From: Kitasatospora sp. NBC_00240
GTDB taxonomy: Bacteria; Actinomycetota; Actinomycetes; Streptomycetales; Streptomycetaceae
Length of the DNA stretch: 64,000 nt
Assembly: GCF_026342405.1 (NCBI RefSeq)
Contig: NZ_JAPEMU010000001.1
Location: forward strand, 2,480,001 to 2,544,000
Reading direction: 5' to 3'
Every line of letters begins with the position of its first letter. The stretch's first letter is position 1. The notes below the pieces were generated by a model. That model saw nothing but the letters and a program-made list of their open reading frames with translations, did not search any database and was not told the DNA's origin. Position numbers and translations under genes: made by a program. Shown here in pieces: positions 8,656 through 17,410 of this stretch.

Positions 8656-9576
8656 GTGACCATCACCTCGACGATCGGGGCGGCCACACCCCCGGCCACC
8701 CGGCCCCGCCGCCGGAAGACCACCGCACCGCCCACCGGAACGGACCGCATCCCGCAGCCCTCCGCCGGCTGGTACCGCGACAAGGTCACCGGCACCAAGC
8801 TCCGCCGCGTCACCACCATCCTCAACCTCGGCTCCTCCAAGGAAGCCCTCGTCTTCTGGTCGGCGAACTTCACCGCCCAGACCGCGATCGACAACCTGCC
8901 GCAGCTCATCTCCAGCTCCCGCACCAGGCAGGACCGTGAGGAGGCGTACGACTGGCTGCGGAAGGCCCACATCCGCCGCAAGGAAGAGCGAGGCGACGTC
9001 GGCACCGCCGTGCACAAGCTCATCGAGGCGCAGATCCTCGGCACTCCCGTCCCCGCCGACCTGCGTGACGACCCCGAGATGAAGCCGTACATCGACCACT
9101 TCTTCGGGTTCGTCCGCGATTGGCAGATCGACTTCGAAGCGTCCGAGATGGTCGTCGGCAACTTCGAGGAGGGCTACGCCGGAACCCTCGACTACCTGTA
9201 CCGCAGCCCGATCATCGCGTCCCTGCTCGGCGTTCCTGCGGACACGCTCTTCGAGGGCGACACGAAGACCGGCGGCGAGCTCGACGTGAAGGGCGTGTAC
9301 TCGGAGGCCGGCCTGCAGATGGCCGCGTACCGCGGTGCGAAGGTCTGCTGGCTGCGGGACGGCACGCAGATCCCCATGCCGAGGGTCCACTCGACGGGCA
9401 TCGTGCTTCACCTACGCCCAGAGGGCTACCGGGTCGTGCCGGTGGAGTGCGGCGACGAGGTATTCGCGGCATTCCGTGACGTTCAGCGGGTCGCCGCCTG
9501 GACGTCCGGCCTCTCCAAGTCCGTCGTCGGCCAGCCCCTGCAGCTCCCGACCGTGACCGAGAAGGTGGCTGCCTGA
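8656..9576 (+). CDS. PD-(D/E)XK exonuclease, RecB/Cas4-like
   Basis: 306 residues with the RecB-family nuclease signature: RGDVGTAVHKLIE (the GxxxxH helix), AGTLDYLY (metal-binding Asp), DTKTGG (D-x-K catalytic motif) and the downstream AGLQMAAYRG (QxxxY motif). Such proteins are phage-type 5'-3' exonucleases used with an annealase or in replication/recombination. The first 40 residues are Pro/Thr-rich and probably disordered. GTG start immediately after the previous stop. The next gene begins inside its stop codon, so the two are coupled. Confidence 0.85.
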   Translation: MTITSTIGAATPPATRPRRRKTTAPPTGTDRIPQPSAGWYRDKVTGTKLRRVTTILNLGSSKEALVFWSANFTAQTAIDNLPQLISSSRTRQDREEAYDWLRKAHIRRKEERGDVGTAVHKLIEAQILGTPVPADLRDDPEMKPYIDHFFGFVRDWQIDFEASEMVVGNFEEGYAGTLDYLYRSPIIASLLGVPADTLFEGDTKTGGELDVKGVYSEAGLQMAAYRGAKVCWLRDGTQIPMPRVHSTGIVLHLRPEGYRVVPVECGDEVFAAFRDVQRVAAWTSGLSKSVVGQPLQLPTVTEKVAA

Positions 9577-10661
9577 TGGCCGGACGAATCCTCACCATGC
9601 AGCGCCAGGCCCGCGAACTTGGCCGGCTCCGCTCCGGCTGGAACGACGGAAAGCGGCCGATCAAGTCCGACACGTGGATCGTCACCTCTCACGCCCCGCA
9701 CTACCTGGAGGCCGCCGCCGGCCTCTGGGGCGGCAAGGTCGAGAAGTGGCAGCCGCTCGGCAGCGGCGCCCAGCAGTGGCGGGTCATTACCGACGCGAAG
9801 TCCATCGACGCGATCCTCCCTCCCGGAGACCCGCTGTCGCAGGCAAACGAGATGTGGTCGAAAGGCGGGTGCGCGCGACGCTGCGACGGCATCACCGAGC
9901 AGCTGTCGGACATGCCGTGCCTGTGCCTCGCCCGGTTCGGCGACGGATGGTTCGAGCAGCGCAAAGGGACGGTGTGCGCGCCGACGACACGCCTGAACGT
10001 CATGCTGCCGGATCTGCCGGACCTCGGGGTGTGGCGCATGGAGACGCACGGCTACTACGCGGCGAACGAGATCGCCGGGCAGATCGACATGCTGCTGTCC
10101 GCGACGGGCGGCAAGGCGCTGGTGCCGGTGGCGTTGCGGATCGAGCCGAGGCAGCGGGTCGCGAACGGTGAGACGAAGAAGTTCCCGGTGATCGTCGTCG
10201 AGGTGCGTGGGATGACTGCGCGGCAGGCCTTGGCCGGCCAGGTACCGCAGATGGCGATCGAAGGGGGTGGCGCCGCGGTCCCGGGGCGCACCGCGATCGA
10301 GGCCGCTCCCACCGCACCGACCGGACCGTCGAACGACTTCCTGAAGCTGGCGAAGGAAGCCCAGACGGCCGAGGAAGTCGCCAAGCTCCACGACCAGGCG
10401 AAGGCCGAGGGCGCCCCCGATCACTACCTCGCGCAGCTGAAGAAGATCGAGGAGTCGAAGGACGAGGTCATCGACCCCGAGATCGTCTACGACGACCCGA
10501 TGCAGGTCTGGCAGCAGATCCTCACCGCAGCCGGCTCGAAGAGCTGGTCGATGGACCAGACCGAGGACCGCTTCGCCGAGTTCTCCGGCGGCACGATGGC
10601 CGGCTCTGCGGACGTGGATGAGCTGAACCGGTTCCTGGACCACATCAAGTCGAACGCGTAG
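9576..10661 (+). CDS. Gp3-like recombination directionality factor candidate
   Basis: 361 residues. Residues 30-200 resemble the Gp3-like family of phiC31-type phages: WRVIT, PPGDPLSQANEMW, a cysteine cluster (GGCARRCDG, DMPCLC), VCAPTTRLNVMLPDLPDLGVWRMETHGYYAA. In that family the protein binds the serine integrase and switches it to excision. A Glu/Lys/Ala-rich C-terminal extension follows (about residues 240-361). It starts in the stop of the nuclease gene and ends before a strong terminator. Because a large serine integrase is present and no other candidate is seen, excision control is the likely role; family recognition is from motif memory. Confidence 0.7.
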   Translation: MAGRILTMQRQARELGRLRSGWNDGKRPIKSDTWIVTSHAPHYLEAAAGLWGGKVEKWQPLGSGAQQWRVITDAKSIDAILPPGDPLSQANEMWSKGGCARRCDGITEQLSDMPCLCLARFGDGWFEQRKGTVCAPTTRLNVMLPDLPDLGVWRMETHGYYAANEIAGQIDMLLSATGGKALVPVALRIEPRQRVANGETKKFPVIVVEVRGMTARQALAGQVPQMAIEGGGAAVPGRTAIEAAPTAPTGPSNDFLKLAKEAQTAEEVAKLHDQAKAEGAPDHYLAQLKKIEESKDEVIDPEIVYDDPMQVWQQILTAAGSKSWSMDQTEDRFAEFSGGTMAGSADVDELNRFLDHIKSNA

Positions 10662-10668
10662 CCCCAAC

Positions 10669-10698
10669 GGGCCGCGCCCGCCCGCTCGGGCGCGGCCC
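10669..10698 (+). terminator. Perfect 12-bp GC hairpin after directionality factor gene
   Basis: GGGCCGCGCCCG pairs with CGGGCGCGGCCC around a 6-nt loop; no T-run follows. Streptomyces-style terminator or attenuator inside the early operon. Confidence 0.6.
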
Positions 10699-10732
10699 CT
10701 CCCCCTCACTTCCCTCCAGAGAGGAGGACCCC

Positions 10733-11482
10733 ATGCACTTCAAGGACACCCGCAAGATCGGCTTCGACACCGAGACGACCGGCCCGGACCCCGAGGACGC
10801 CCGCATCGTCACCGCGGCGCTCGTCGTTCGCGGCGGCGGACGGCCCGACCAGGACTACACGTGGCTGATCAACCCCGGCGTGCCGATCCCCGCCGAGGCC
10901 ACCGAGGTCCACGGCATCACCGACGCCATGGTCCAGGCCGACGGCCAGGACCCGAAGATGGCCCTTGAGGACATCGCCGCCAAGCTGGCCGCCGCTCTGA
11001 ACTACGGCATGCCGGTTATCGCATTCAACCTCAGCTTCGACTGGACCGTCCTCGACCGGGACCTGCGACGCCACGGCGTCACCACCATGGAGCAGCGGCT
11101 CGCCGGCCACACGGAGCTGGCGCTGATCGACCCGCACGTCATCGACAAGCAGGTCGACCGGTACCGCAAGGGCACCGGCATGCGGAAGCTCAAGCCGACC
11201 AGCGAGGTCTACGGCATCGAGCTGACGGACTGGCACACCGCCGATGCCGATGCTCTGGCGGCACTGCTGATCGCCGAGGCGCAGTTCGCCCGCTACCCGC
11301 AGCTGGAGAACTTCGGTGCGGGCGGCCTGTTCCGTGTGCAGCAGGAGTGGCGGGCGGAGCAGCAGGCGGGTCTTCAGCAGTGGTTCCGTACGAAGGCCTC
11401 GGTGGAGCAGGGCGGCGACCCGAACAAGGTCATCGACGGTTCCTGGCCGATGCGCCCTTTCTCGGTGGCGGTGACAGCGTGA
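10733..11482 (+). CDS. DEDD 3'-5' exonuclease, DnaQ-like
   Basis: 249 residues with the exonuclease I motif FDTETTGPDP near residue 11, ExoII around AFNLSFDWTVLDRDL, and ExoIII in HTADADALAALL. This fold removes nucleotides from 3' ends for proofreading, primer trimming or recombination. ATG preceded by AGAGGAGG. No polymerase domain is attached. Its stop overlaps the GTG of the LuxR-like HTH gene. Confidence 0.85.
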   Translation: MHFKDTRKIGFDTETTGPDPEDARIVTAALVVRGGGRPDQDYTWLINPGVPIPAEATEVHGITDAMVQADGQDPKMALEDIAAKLAAALNYGMPVIAFNLSFDWTVLDRDLRRHGVTTMEQRLAGHTELALIDPHVIDKQVDRYRKGTGMRKLKPTSEVYGIELTDWHTADADALAALLIAEAQFARYPQLENFGAGGLFRVQQEWRAEQQAGLQQWFRTKASVEQGGDPNKVIDGSWPMRPFSVAVTA

Positions 11483-11733
11483 CCGGCCGGCCCAGCAGCA
11501 CCTTGCCACGCCTGACTCCCAAGCAGACCGAGGTGCTCGCACTCGTCGCCCGCGGCTACGACACGAAGCGCATCGCAGGCGAGCTCGCAATCACACCCAC
11601 CACGGTCCGCGGCCACCTGCGGGACACCTTCGTCTGCCTGGGCGCCGACAACGGCGCGCACGCGGTCGCCATCGCCATCGGCCGCAAGGAACTCCCCTCC
11701 GACGTCGCCATGGGAGACAGTCATGTTCGGTAA
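11479..11733 (+). CDS. LuxR/GerE-type HTH protein
   Basis: 84 residues that are little more than a LuxR C-terminal DNA-binding domain: LTPKQTEVLALVARGYDTKRIAGELAI then TPTTVRGHL. No receiver or sensory domain is present, so it is a stand-alone transcription factor. A related domain occurs at 25895. It overlaps genes on both sides. Confidence 0.75.
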   Translation: MTGRPSSTLPRLTPKQTEVLALVARGYDTKRIAGELAITPTTVRGHLRDTFVCLGADNGAHAVAIAIGRKELPSDVAMGDSHVR

Positions 11734-12253
11734 CGCCAAGCTCCGCAAGCAGATCGACGCCTTGACCGCCACGGTCAACGAGCAGCGCCGTCACCTGCAA
11801 GCCGCCCGCGCCGACTACGCCATCGCCACGCAGGGGCGCGCCGAGTGGGCTCAGCGGGCCGAGCGGATCGGTGACGACCGGGTCGCCGACAATCGGGAGC
11901 TGACCCGGGCCAAGCTGGCCAACGCCAGCTTGGTCCTGCAGCTCAGCGTGCAGGCACCGCGCATTGCCCGGGCGGTGAGAGCCTGCGCCCGCTACCGCCA
12001 GGAGATTGGCAGCCTTCAGCGCCAGGTTGCCGCGCAGGATCGGCTCATCACCAATGCCGAGCGTCTCGGCGACCGGGCCTTGCAGCCTGCTCTCCCCTCC
12101 CCCGAGCTGGAGCGGCTGCGGCGCGAAAACCGGGAGCTGCGCGAGCTGACGTACCGGCAGCAGGACCAGTTGTCCGCGCACCAGGCTGCGTCGATGCTCG
12201 CCGACCGCGGTGCTCAGCGTCCGCCGGTCGACCTGGAGCCCGCCGCCGCGTGA
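11723..12253 (+). CDS. Coiled-coil protein
   Basis: 176 residues, almost entirely Arg/Glu/Gln/Ala/Leu-rich heptads (residues 5-45 and 120-160) with no membrane segment. The ATG overlaps the previous gene by 11 bases and the stop overlaps the next GTG. Possibly a structural or scaffold protein for replication or transcription; function unknown. Confidence 0.65.
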   Translation: MFGNAKLRKQIDALTATVNEQRRHLQAARADYAIATQGRAEWAQRAERIGDDRVADNRELTRAKLANASLVLQLSVQAPRIARAVRACARYRQEIGSLQRQVAAQDRLITNAERLGDRALQPALPSPELERLRRENRELRELTYRQQDQLSAHQAASMLADRGAQRPPVDLEPAAA

Positions 12254-12381
12254 TCGCCGAAGCCGCCATCCGAACTCTGCTCGACCCGTCCTGGACGTTG
12301 CTCGTCATCTATGGACTGAGCGCCCTGGCCGTCGCCCTCATGGTCATCGCCTACACCGCGTGGAGCACCCGCAATGACTGA
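12250..12381 (+). CDS. Small membrane protein (43 aa)
   Basis: Short frame from a GTG overlapping the preceding stop to a TGA overlapping the next gene. The middle is a single hydrophobic segment (TLLVIYGLSALAVALMVIAY) flanked by charged ends. Perfect chaining between neighbours argues that it is real. Confidence 0.55.
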   Translation: MIAEAAIRTLLDPSWTLLVIYGLSALAVALMVIAYTAWSTRND

Positions 12382-12982
12382 CCTCCTCACCCCGCCCATC
12401 CTCCTCACACCCCCGCCGAGCGCGCCCGTCGTCGTCGGCCTCGACACCGCCCTCGGCTCCGCCTCGTCCTCCGGTACCGGCATCGCGTCGTCCGCCGGCT
12501 GGTGCGAGTCCGTCGGCTACCGCAACGCCAAGAAGCCGCTCACCGGGCTCCCCCACCCGCAGCGCGCCACCGAGCTGGAGCAGCTCGCCAAGCGCATCCT
12601 CCTCGCCGTCAAGTCGCCCACTCTCGTCGTCATGGAACTCCCCGCGCCATCCCGCGCCGGCGGCGGCAGCCACGAGCGGGCGTGGCTGTGGTGGGAGCTG
12701 TACCGGCAGCTCACCCGCGCCGACATCCCCGTCGCCCTCATGGCACCCAACCAGAGGGCCCTGTACGCCACCGGCAAGGGCAACGCCGGGAAGACCGCCG
12801 TCGTCGAAGGTGTCACCCGACGCTGGCCCGACTGGTCGACCGGCGGGGACGACAACCTGGCGGACGCCGTGGCGCTCATGGCCGCCGGGATGGACTGGCT
12901 CGGAGCGCCGTTCGCCAAGGTGCCTGCCGTCAACCGAGCCGCGATCGACAAGGCGCAGTGGCCGACGGTGGTGGCGTCGTGA
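12374..12982 (+). CDS. RuvC-like Holliday junction resolvase
   Basis: 202 residues with the RNase H/RuvC fold pattern: VVVGLDTALGSASSSGTG (first Asp), LVVMELPAPSR (Glu) and GGDDNLADAVALMAAG (terminal acidic pair). Actinophage enzymes of this kind resolve or debranch replicating DNA. The start overlaps the small membrane protein and the stop overlaps whiB. Confidence 0.78.
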   Translation: MTDLLTPPILLTPPPSAPVVVGLDTALGSASSSGTGIASSAGWCESVGYRNAKKPLTGLPHPQRATELEQLAKRILLAVKSPTLVVMELPAPSRAGGGSHERAWLWWELYRQLTRADIPVALMAPNQRALYATGKGNAGKTAVVEGVTRRWPDWSTGGDDNLADAVALMAAGMDWLGAPFAKVPAVNRAAIDKAQWPTVVAS

Positions 12983-13269
12983 ACGTCAACTGGCTGCAGG
13001 CGCGCTGCGCCGAGGTCCCCGACCCGGACATCTTCTACCCGGCCGGCTACACCGCCTCCCACAAGTGGCAGGTCGCCGACGCCAAGGCCATCTGCAACAA
13101 CTGCCCGATCAAGGCCCAGTGCCTCGAAGACGCACTGGAGGCCGAAGGGGCCGCCGAGATCCCGAGGCGCTTCGGCATCCACGGCGGAATGACCCCCGCC
13201 GAGCGACACAAGGTGTACCGCCGCCGCTACCTGGCCGACCTTGAGGCCTACGTCGAGCAGTCGGCCTGA
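12979..13269 (+). CDS. WhiB-family iron-sulfur transcription regulator
   Basis: 96 residues with the four WhiB cysteines (ARCAEV at residue 10, then [12 protein letters not shown]) that hold a [4Fe-4S] cluster and a variant of the glycine turn (FGIHGGMT in place of GVWGG) before a basic C-terminus. Phage WhiB proteins modulate the host sigma factor and can block sporulation or superinfection. GTG start overlaps the resolvase stop. Confidence 0.9.
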   Translation: MNVNWLQARCAEVPDPDIFYPAGYTASHKWQVADAKAICNNCPIKAQCLEDALEAEGAAEIPRRFGIHGGMTPAERHKVYRRRYLADLEAYVEQSA

Positions 13270-13291
13270 CAGCCAGCCACTTCCCAACGCT

Positions 13292-13310
13292 GGCCTGCTC
13301 ACCGCAGGCC
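13292..13310 (+). terminator. Hairpin between whiB and ssb
   Basis: GGCCTGC and GCAGGCC pair around a 5-nt loop; no T-run. It may act as an attenuator or RNA processing site. Confidence 0.35.
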
Positions 13311-13333
13311 CCCACCTTGAAGGACCACCTCTG

Positions 13334-13837
13334 ATGGCCGGAGACACCCAGATCACCCTCGTCGGCAACCTCGTCGACGACCCGGAGCTGCGCTTCACCC
13401 CGAGCGGCGCCGCCGTCGCCAAGTTCCGCATCGCGTCCACCCCCCGCACCTTCGACCGCCAGACGAACGAGTGGAAGGACGGCGAGAGCCTCTTCCTCAC
13501 CTGCAACGTCTGGCGGCAGCCGGCGGAGAACGTCGCCGAGACACTGCAGCGCGGCATGCGCGTCATCGTCCAGGGCCGACTGCAGCAGCGCTCCTACGAG
13601 ACCAAGGAAAGCGAGAAGCGCACCGTCTTCGAGATCGAGGTCGACGAAGTCGGCCCCAGCCTTCGGACGGCCACGGCGAAGGTCACGCGCGCCAACCGCC
13701 AGAACAGCCAGCAGGGCGGGCAGCAGCAGTCCCGCCCCCCGGCCAGCGGCGACGCGTGGGGACAGCCCGCCGGCCAGAACCAGCAGCAGAACGGCGGGTG
13801 GGGAACACCCCAGGGACAGACCGAGGCGCCGTTCTGA
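13334..13837 (+). CDS. ssb: Single-stranded DNA-binding protein
   Basis: 167 residues: an OB-fold (residues 1-110; [56 protein letters not shown]) followed by a Gln/Gly/Pro-rich flexible tail ending TEAPF, a degenerate version of the acidic DEPPF-type tip that recruits partner proteins. Protects and organises ssDNA during phage replication. The ATG is fixed by the OB-fold N-terminus. Confidence 0.93.
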   Translation: MAGDTQITLVGNLVDDPELRFTPSGAAVAKFRIASTPRTFDRQTNEWKDGESLFLTCNVWRQPAENVAETLQRGMRVIVQGRLQQRSYETKESEKRTVFEIEVDEVGPSLRTATAKVTRANRQNSQQGGQQQSRPPASGDAWGQPAGQNQQQNGGWGTPQGQTEAPF

Positions 13838-14316
13838 TGGCCGCCATAGCCGTCCCTGCGAAGGCAGGCGAGACCTACGTCGACGTTCTCATGGACGAGG
13901 AAGACGTCGTGCGGCTCCGCCGACGGAAGCTGTCGATCGGATCCCACGGGTACGCGCAAATGTGGGACGGCCAGGTCATGCTCCTCCACCGCTGGATCAT
14001 GAACGTCCCCGTCGGCACCAAGTACCGAGTCGTCGTCGACCACATCAACCGCAACGTCCTGGACTGCCGGCGCGAGAACCTGCGACTCGTCACGCCGACG
14101 GAGTCGAACCTCAACCGGCGGCTCCGGGAACGCGACCTCCCCCGAGGTGTCCACCACACCTCCAACAAGCGGTTCGTCGCGAAGATCAAGCGACACCGGC
14201 AAAGCCGCCACCTCGGAACCTACGACACGCCCGAGGAAGCCGCCGCGGCAGTGGAAGCGGCCAGGTCGCAGTTGGACCACCCCGACTTCAATCCTCTCCC
14301 TGCCAGCGCCGCCTAG
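13837..14316 (+). CDS. HNH endonuclease with AP2-like DNA-binding domain
   Basis: 159 residues starting inside the ssb stop (TGATG). An N-terminal HNH motif of the homing type (HRWIMNVPVG, VVDHINRNVLDCRRENLR) precedes NLNRR and a C-terminal AP2/ERF-like repeat (RFVAKIKRHRQSRHLGTYDTPEEAAAAVEAA). Such free-standing nucleases are selfish homing endonucleases in phages; it could instead be domesticated for DNA processing. Confidence 0.88.
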   Translation: MAAIAVPAKAGETYVDVLMDEEDVVRLRRRKLSIGSHGYAQMWDGQVMLLHRWIMNVPVGTKYRVVVDHINRNVLDCRRENLRLVTPTESNLNRRLRERDLPRGVHHTSNKRFVAKIKRHRQSRHLGTYDTPEEAAAAVEAARSQLDHPDFNPLPASAA

Positions 14317-14423
14317 CAAGCGCCCTCGGAGCCCGAGCAGCCGCCTGACCTCGCAGGGGCCGCTCAACAGTCCCCCTGCCGAGCAGTACACCCACTCCTA
14401 CCCTCACCCGAAAAGGAACCCTC

Positions 14424-15122
14424 ATGGGACTGTTCAACCGCACCGCGGTGAAGCCCGCCGACGACATCGTCAGCCTCGTCAAGGCCGCTGGCGTCAGCCT
14501 GCAGAAGCACGGCCTCCACGCCGAGCGCGCGGCCGTGTACCTCGTCCTCGACCACTCCGGCAGCATGCGGCCCTACTACCGCGACGGCTCCGTGCAGCGC
14601 CTCGCCGAGCAGGCCCTCGGCCTCAGCGCCAACCTCGACGACGACGGCAGCGTCCCCCTGGTGTATTTCGGCAGCATGGTCGACGAGGTCGGCGAGGTCC
14701 GTATCGGCGACCACCAGGGCGTCATCGACCGCACCCACCGCACGATCCGGTGGGGCAGCACCGACTACGCCGCCGCGATCCGCCACATCTCCGCCGAGTA
14801 CCGCGCCTCCAAGCAGGTCCGCCAGCTCCCCGCGCTGGTCATCTTCCAGACCGACGGGGAGCCGGACTCCCGACGGGACGCCGAGCAGGCCCTGCGCGAC
14901 GCCTCCCATTTGCCGATCTTCTGGGCGTTCGTCGGCTTCGGTGGCCGCGTCGAGTTCCTGGAGCTGCTCGACACGCTGTCCGGCCGCGCCGTAGACAACG
15001 CCAGTTTCTTCCACGCCGCCCGCCCGGCCACCGTCAGCGACGCCGAACTGTACGACGGCATCACCCGCGAGTACGCCCAGTGGCTCCCCGCCGCCCGAGC
15101 CGCCGGCATCCTCGCCAGCTGA
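14424..15122 (+). CDS. vWA-domain protein, TerY/TerF-like
   Basis: 232 residues with a von Willebrand A domain from about residue 38: the MIDAS motif VLDHSGSM (D-x-S-x-S), a second ligand near STDYAAA, and FQTDGEPD. The N-terminus (FNRTAVKPADDIVSLVKAAGVSLQKHG) is typical of the tellurium-resistance-associated vWA group. Role in the phage unknown; metal-dependent binding of a protein partner is likely. ATG preceded by a weak AAGGAA. Confidence 0.78.
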   Translation: MGLFNRTAVKPADDIVSLVKAAGVSLQKHGLHAERAAVYLVLDHSGSMRPYYRDGSVQRLAEQALGLSANLDDDGSVPLVYFGSMVDEVGEVRIGDHQGVIDRTHRTIRWGSTDYAAAIRHISAEYRASKQVRQLPALVIFQTDGEPDSRRDAEQALRDASHLPIFWAFVGFGGRVEFLELLDTLSGRAVDNASFFHAARPATVSDAELYDGITREYAQWLPAARAAGILAS

Positions 15123-15139
15123 TTCGGCCCCGCCGGGGC

Positions 15140-15162
15140 GGGGGTGCCGCCCCGGCACCCCC
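15140..15162 (+). terminator. 9-bp GC hairpin after vWA gene
   Basis: GGGGGTGCC and GGCACCCCC around a 5-nt loop; followed by CTTGTCC, no long T-run. Confidence 0.5.
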
Positions 15163-15199
15163 CTTGTCCACCACCCAATCCTCCCGAACGGAAATCCCC

Positions 15200-16213
15200 A
15201 TGGCACGTGGTCACGGCCGCGTCCTCTCCAGCATCTGGGAGGACAACGACTTCCTCGCCCTCGACCGGGAACAGCAGGGCACGTACTTCTTCCTCATCAG
15301 CCAACCCAACCTCAACCACGCCGGGCTCCTCCCCCTCACCCTCAAGCGCTGGACCCGCAAAGCCCGCGGCCTCACCGCCGCCGGCTTGGAGAAGACCCTC
15401 AACGACCTTGACGCCGCCCGGTTCATCGTCGTCGACGAGGACACCGAGGAACTCCTCATCCGCTCGTTCATCCGCAACGACGGCGTGTGGAAGCAGCCCA
15501 AGGTCATGGGAGCCGCCGTGTCCGGCGCCCTCGAAATCTCCTCCCGGCACCTGCGCCGGGCGCTCCTGGAGGAGATGGACCGTATCCCGCTGCACGAGCT
15601 GAGCAACGAGCCCGGCGCCCGTCACACCTCGATCCGGCAGGAAGTCGCCGGCCACATCGAGACCCTGCGCAACGCCTTCTGGGAGCCTGCCCCGACCCCA
15701 CCGGCACGCCCCTTGCGAAGCCTTCAGGACGGGGATGCGGAACCCCATGCCGAGGCCCCTCCGCAAGGGGGTCCGAAAGGCTCTACGCGTGCGCGCGCAC
15801 AGACGACGCGCACACAGGCGTCGCGCGCGCTATCCCCTGCCCCTGCCCCTACCCCTGTCCCCTACCCCGTTCCGCCTACGGCGGGCGCGGACGCGCCGCA
15901 CCCCGCCGTCACCGCGCAGACCCTCGTCGGGGAGTGGCTCGACCACGTTCCCCACCGCCCGCCCGGCAACGTCATCGGCCAAGCCTCCAAGCACCTCAAG
16001 CAGATGCTCGACGAAGGCGTCGACCCCGACCACATCCGCCGCGGCCTCGCCCTCTGGACCTCCAAGGGCCTCCACCCGTCCGCGCTGCCGTCCGTCGTCA
16101 ACGAGGCCATGAACGCCAACGTCATCCGCCTCGCAGCCACCGGCACCGGCGGCTACCAAGGCCCCTACCGCTCCCCCAGCAACGCCGACTACACCCAGCA
16201 AGGGGGCTTCTGA
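15200..16213 (+). CDS. Replication-initiator-like protein (DnaD-type organisation)
   Basis: 337 residues: an N-terminal winged-helix-like part (residues 1-150; SIWEDNDFLALDREQQGTYFFL, GLLPLTLKRWTRKARGL), a long Pro/Ala/Arg linker (residues 150-235, with repetitive CCCCTGCCCCT DNA), and a C-terminal helical part (HIRRGLALWTSKGLHPSALPSVVNEAM). This layout is shared by phage helicase-loading/initiator proteins encoded upstream of DnaC-like ATPases, which is the gene order here. No catalytic motif is seen. Confidence 0.7.
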   Translation: MARGHGRVLSSIWEDNDFLALDREQQGTYFFLISQPNLNHAGLLPLTLKRWTRKARGLTAAGLEKTLNDLDAARFIVVDEDTEELLIRSFIRNDGVWKQPKVMGAAVSGALEISSRHLRRALLEEMDRIPLHELSNEPGARHTSIRQEVAGHIETLRNAFWEPAPTPPARPLRSLQDGDAEPHAEAPPQGGPKGSTRARAQTTRTQASRALSPAPAPTPVPYPVPPTAGADAPHPAVTAQTLVGEWLDHVPHRPPGNVIGQASKHLKQMLDEGVDPDHIRRGLALWTSKGLHPSALPSVVNEAMNANVIRLAATGTGGYQGPYRSPSNADYTQQGGF

Positions 16214-16215
16214 CC

Positions 16216-16950
16216 ATGGCCGAACCCCAAGCCCTCGGCGCCATAGGCCCCAGCGCCCTCGCCCGCATCATGGCTGGCATCCGCGACCGCAACCTCACCC
16301 AAGAAGCCGGACCCGTCAACCAGACCCCCGACGAAGACGAACCCGGCCACCCCCGCTACCACCACCGCGCCCGCGCCGCGTTCGCCCTCAGCCGCTGGAA
16401 CACCGCCGTACCCCACCGGTACGCCAACGCCACCACCACCCACCCGGACATCCAAGCCTGGGCCGACCGCGCCGCCGCCAACATCCACGACGCCGGGTTC
16501 CTCGTCATCAACGGCGCCATCGGCACCGGCAAAACCCACCAGGCCTACGGGGCGCTCCGCCGCATCGCCGCAACCGGACCCCACCGCTTCGAAATGATCG
16601 CCGTCACCGCCCCCGACATGTACGGACGCCTACGTCCCGGCGGCTCGGACAAAGGCAGCGAACACGAACTCAAGCAGTACGCCCGCATCCAACTGCTGCT
16701 CCTCGACGACATCGGCACCGAAAAGCTCTCCGAGTTCACCGAAGAGGCGACCTACCGCATCGTCAACGCCCGCTACAACTCCGGGCTCCCGCTGATCATC
16801 ACCACCAACCTGCTCGTCCGGGACCCCGCAGGCAGCCGCGCATCCGACCTCGTCGGCCGGCTCGGCGACCGCCTCGCCTCACGCCTCGCCCAGGCCGCCC
16901 ACGTGGTCACCCTCGACGGCCCCGACCTTCGCCGACAGGACGCCTCGTGA
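16216..16950 (+). CDS. DnaC-like helicase-loader ATPase
   Basis: 244 residues with AAA+ motifs: Walker A GAIGTGKTHQAY near residue 99, Walker B LLLLDDIGTEK, sensor-1 ITTN and an arginine finger region DRLASRLAQ. It probably loads the DnaB helicase encoded leftward at 38.9-40.3 kb. It begins 2 bases after the initiator-like gene and its stop overlaps the next GTG. Confidence 0.88.
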   Translation: MAEPQALGAIGPSALARIMAGIRDRNLTQEAGPVNQTPDEDEPGHPRYHHRARAAFALSRWNTAVPHRYANATTTHPDIQAWADRAAANIHDAGFLVINGAIGTGKTHQAYGALRRIAATGPHRFEMIAVTAPDMYGRLRPGGSDKGSEHELKQYARIQLLLLDDIGTEKLSEFTEEATYRIVNARYNSGLPLIITTNLLVRDPAGSRASDLVGRLGDRLASRLAQAAHVVTLDGPDLRRQDAS

Positions 16951-17186
16951 ACGTCAACGACACCTGCCCCAACTGCCTGCGCCGCGACGTCGAACCCCGA
17001 CTCGACGAGGAGGACTACGACGGCAACCCGCACAGCACCTACGCCTGCCCGTCCTGCGGTCACACGTGGAGTGCCCAGCGGATCGCCGAGCCCGAGCCGC
17101 CCCGCTACGCCGTGTACGACGACCCCGACGCGTGGGAAGCCGACGACGACTTCACCGACTACGACCGGGCGCGGTGGGGCCAGTGA
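16947..17186 (+). CDS. Small zinc-ribbon protein
   Basis: 79 residues with two CxxC knuckles (CPNC near 7, CPSC near 34) forming a zinc ribbon and a very acidic C-terminus. GTG start in the stop of the helicase loader gene. Could be a nucleic-acid or protein adaptor. Confidence 0.7.
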   Translation: MNVNDTCPNCLRRDVEPRLDEEDYDGNPHSTYACPSCGHTWSAQRIAEPEPPRYAVYDDPDAWEADDDFTDYDRARWGQ

Positions 17187-17410
17187 CGCGGAGCAAGGGC
17201 AAATCGTGCCCGCCGTCCCTGCGCGAGCTCGTCCGTGGCCGCCAGCCGGCCGTGCTCACCGTCGTCTGCCCTCAGTGCGAGGCCCCGACCGGGCAGCCCT
17301 GCGCGGGACCCTCCAGGCGGAAGCTCAGGAACCAGCACGCATCCCGGTTCGAGAAGGTCGGGTTGAAGCCGCAGCTCGTTCCCACCCCCGTCCTCGGGGA
17401 GGCGTCGTGA
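17183..17410 (+). CDS. Small zinc-finger protein
   Basis: 75 residues, basic. The core VVCPQCEAPTGQPCAG followed by NQHASRFEKVG matches short actinobacterial zinc-finger proteins in which Cys-x2-Cys and Cys/His ligands bind one zinc. GTG overlaps the previous stop. Likely nucleic-acid binding. Confidence 0.65.
   Translation: MTRSKGKSCPPSLRELVRGRQPAVLTVVCPQCEAPTGQPCAGPSRRKLRNQHASRFEKVGLKPQLVPTPVLGEAS

Noticed and set aside
15780-15880. CGCG/CACA and CCCCTG repeats as a possible origin iteron set
   Set aside because: They encode the Pro/Ala/Arg linker of the initiator-like protein, are short and irregular, and lack an AT-rich segment.
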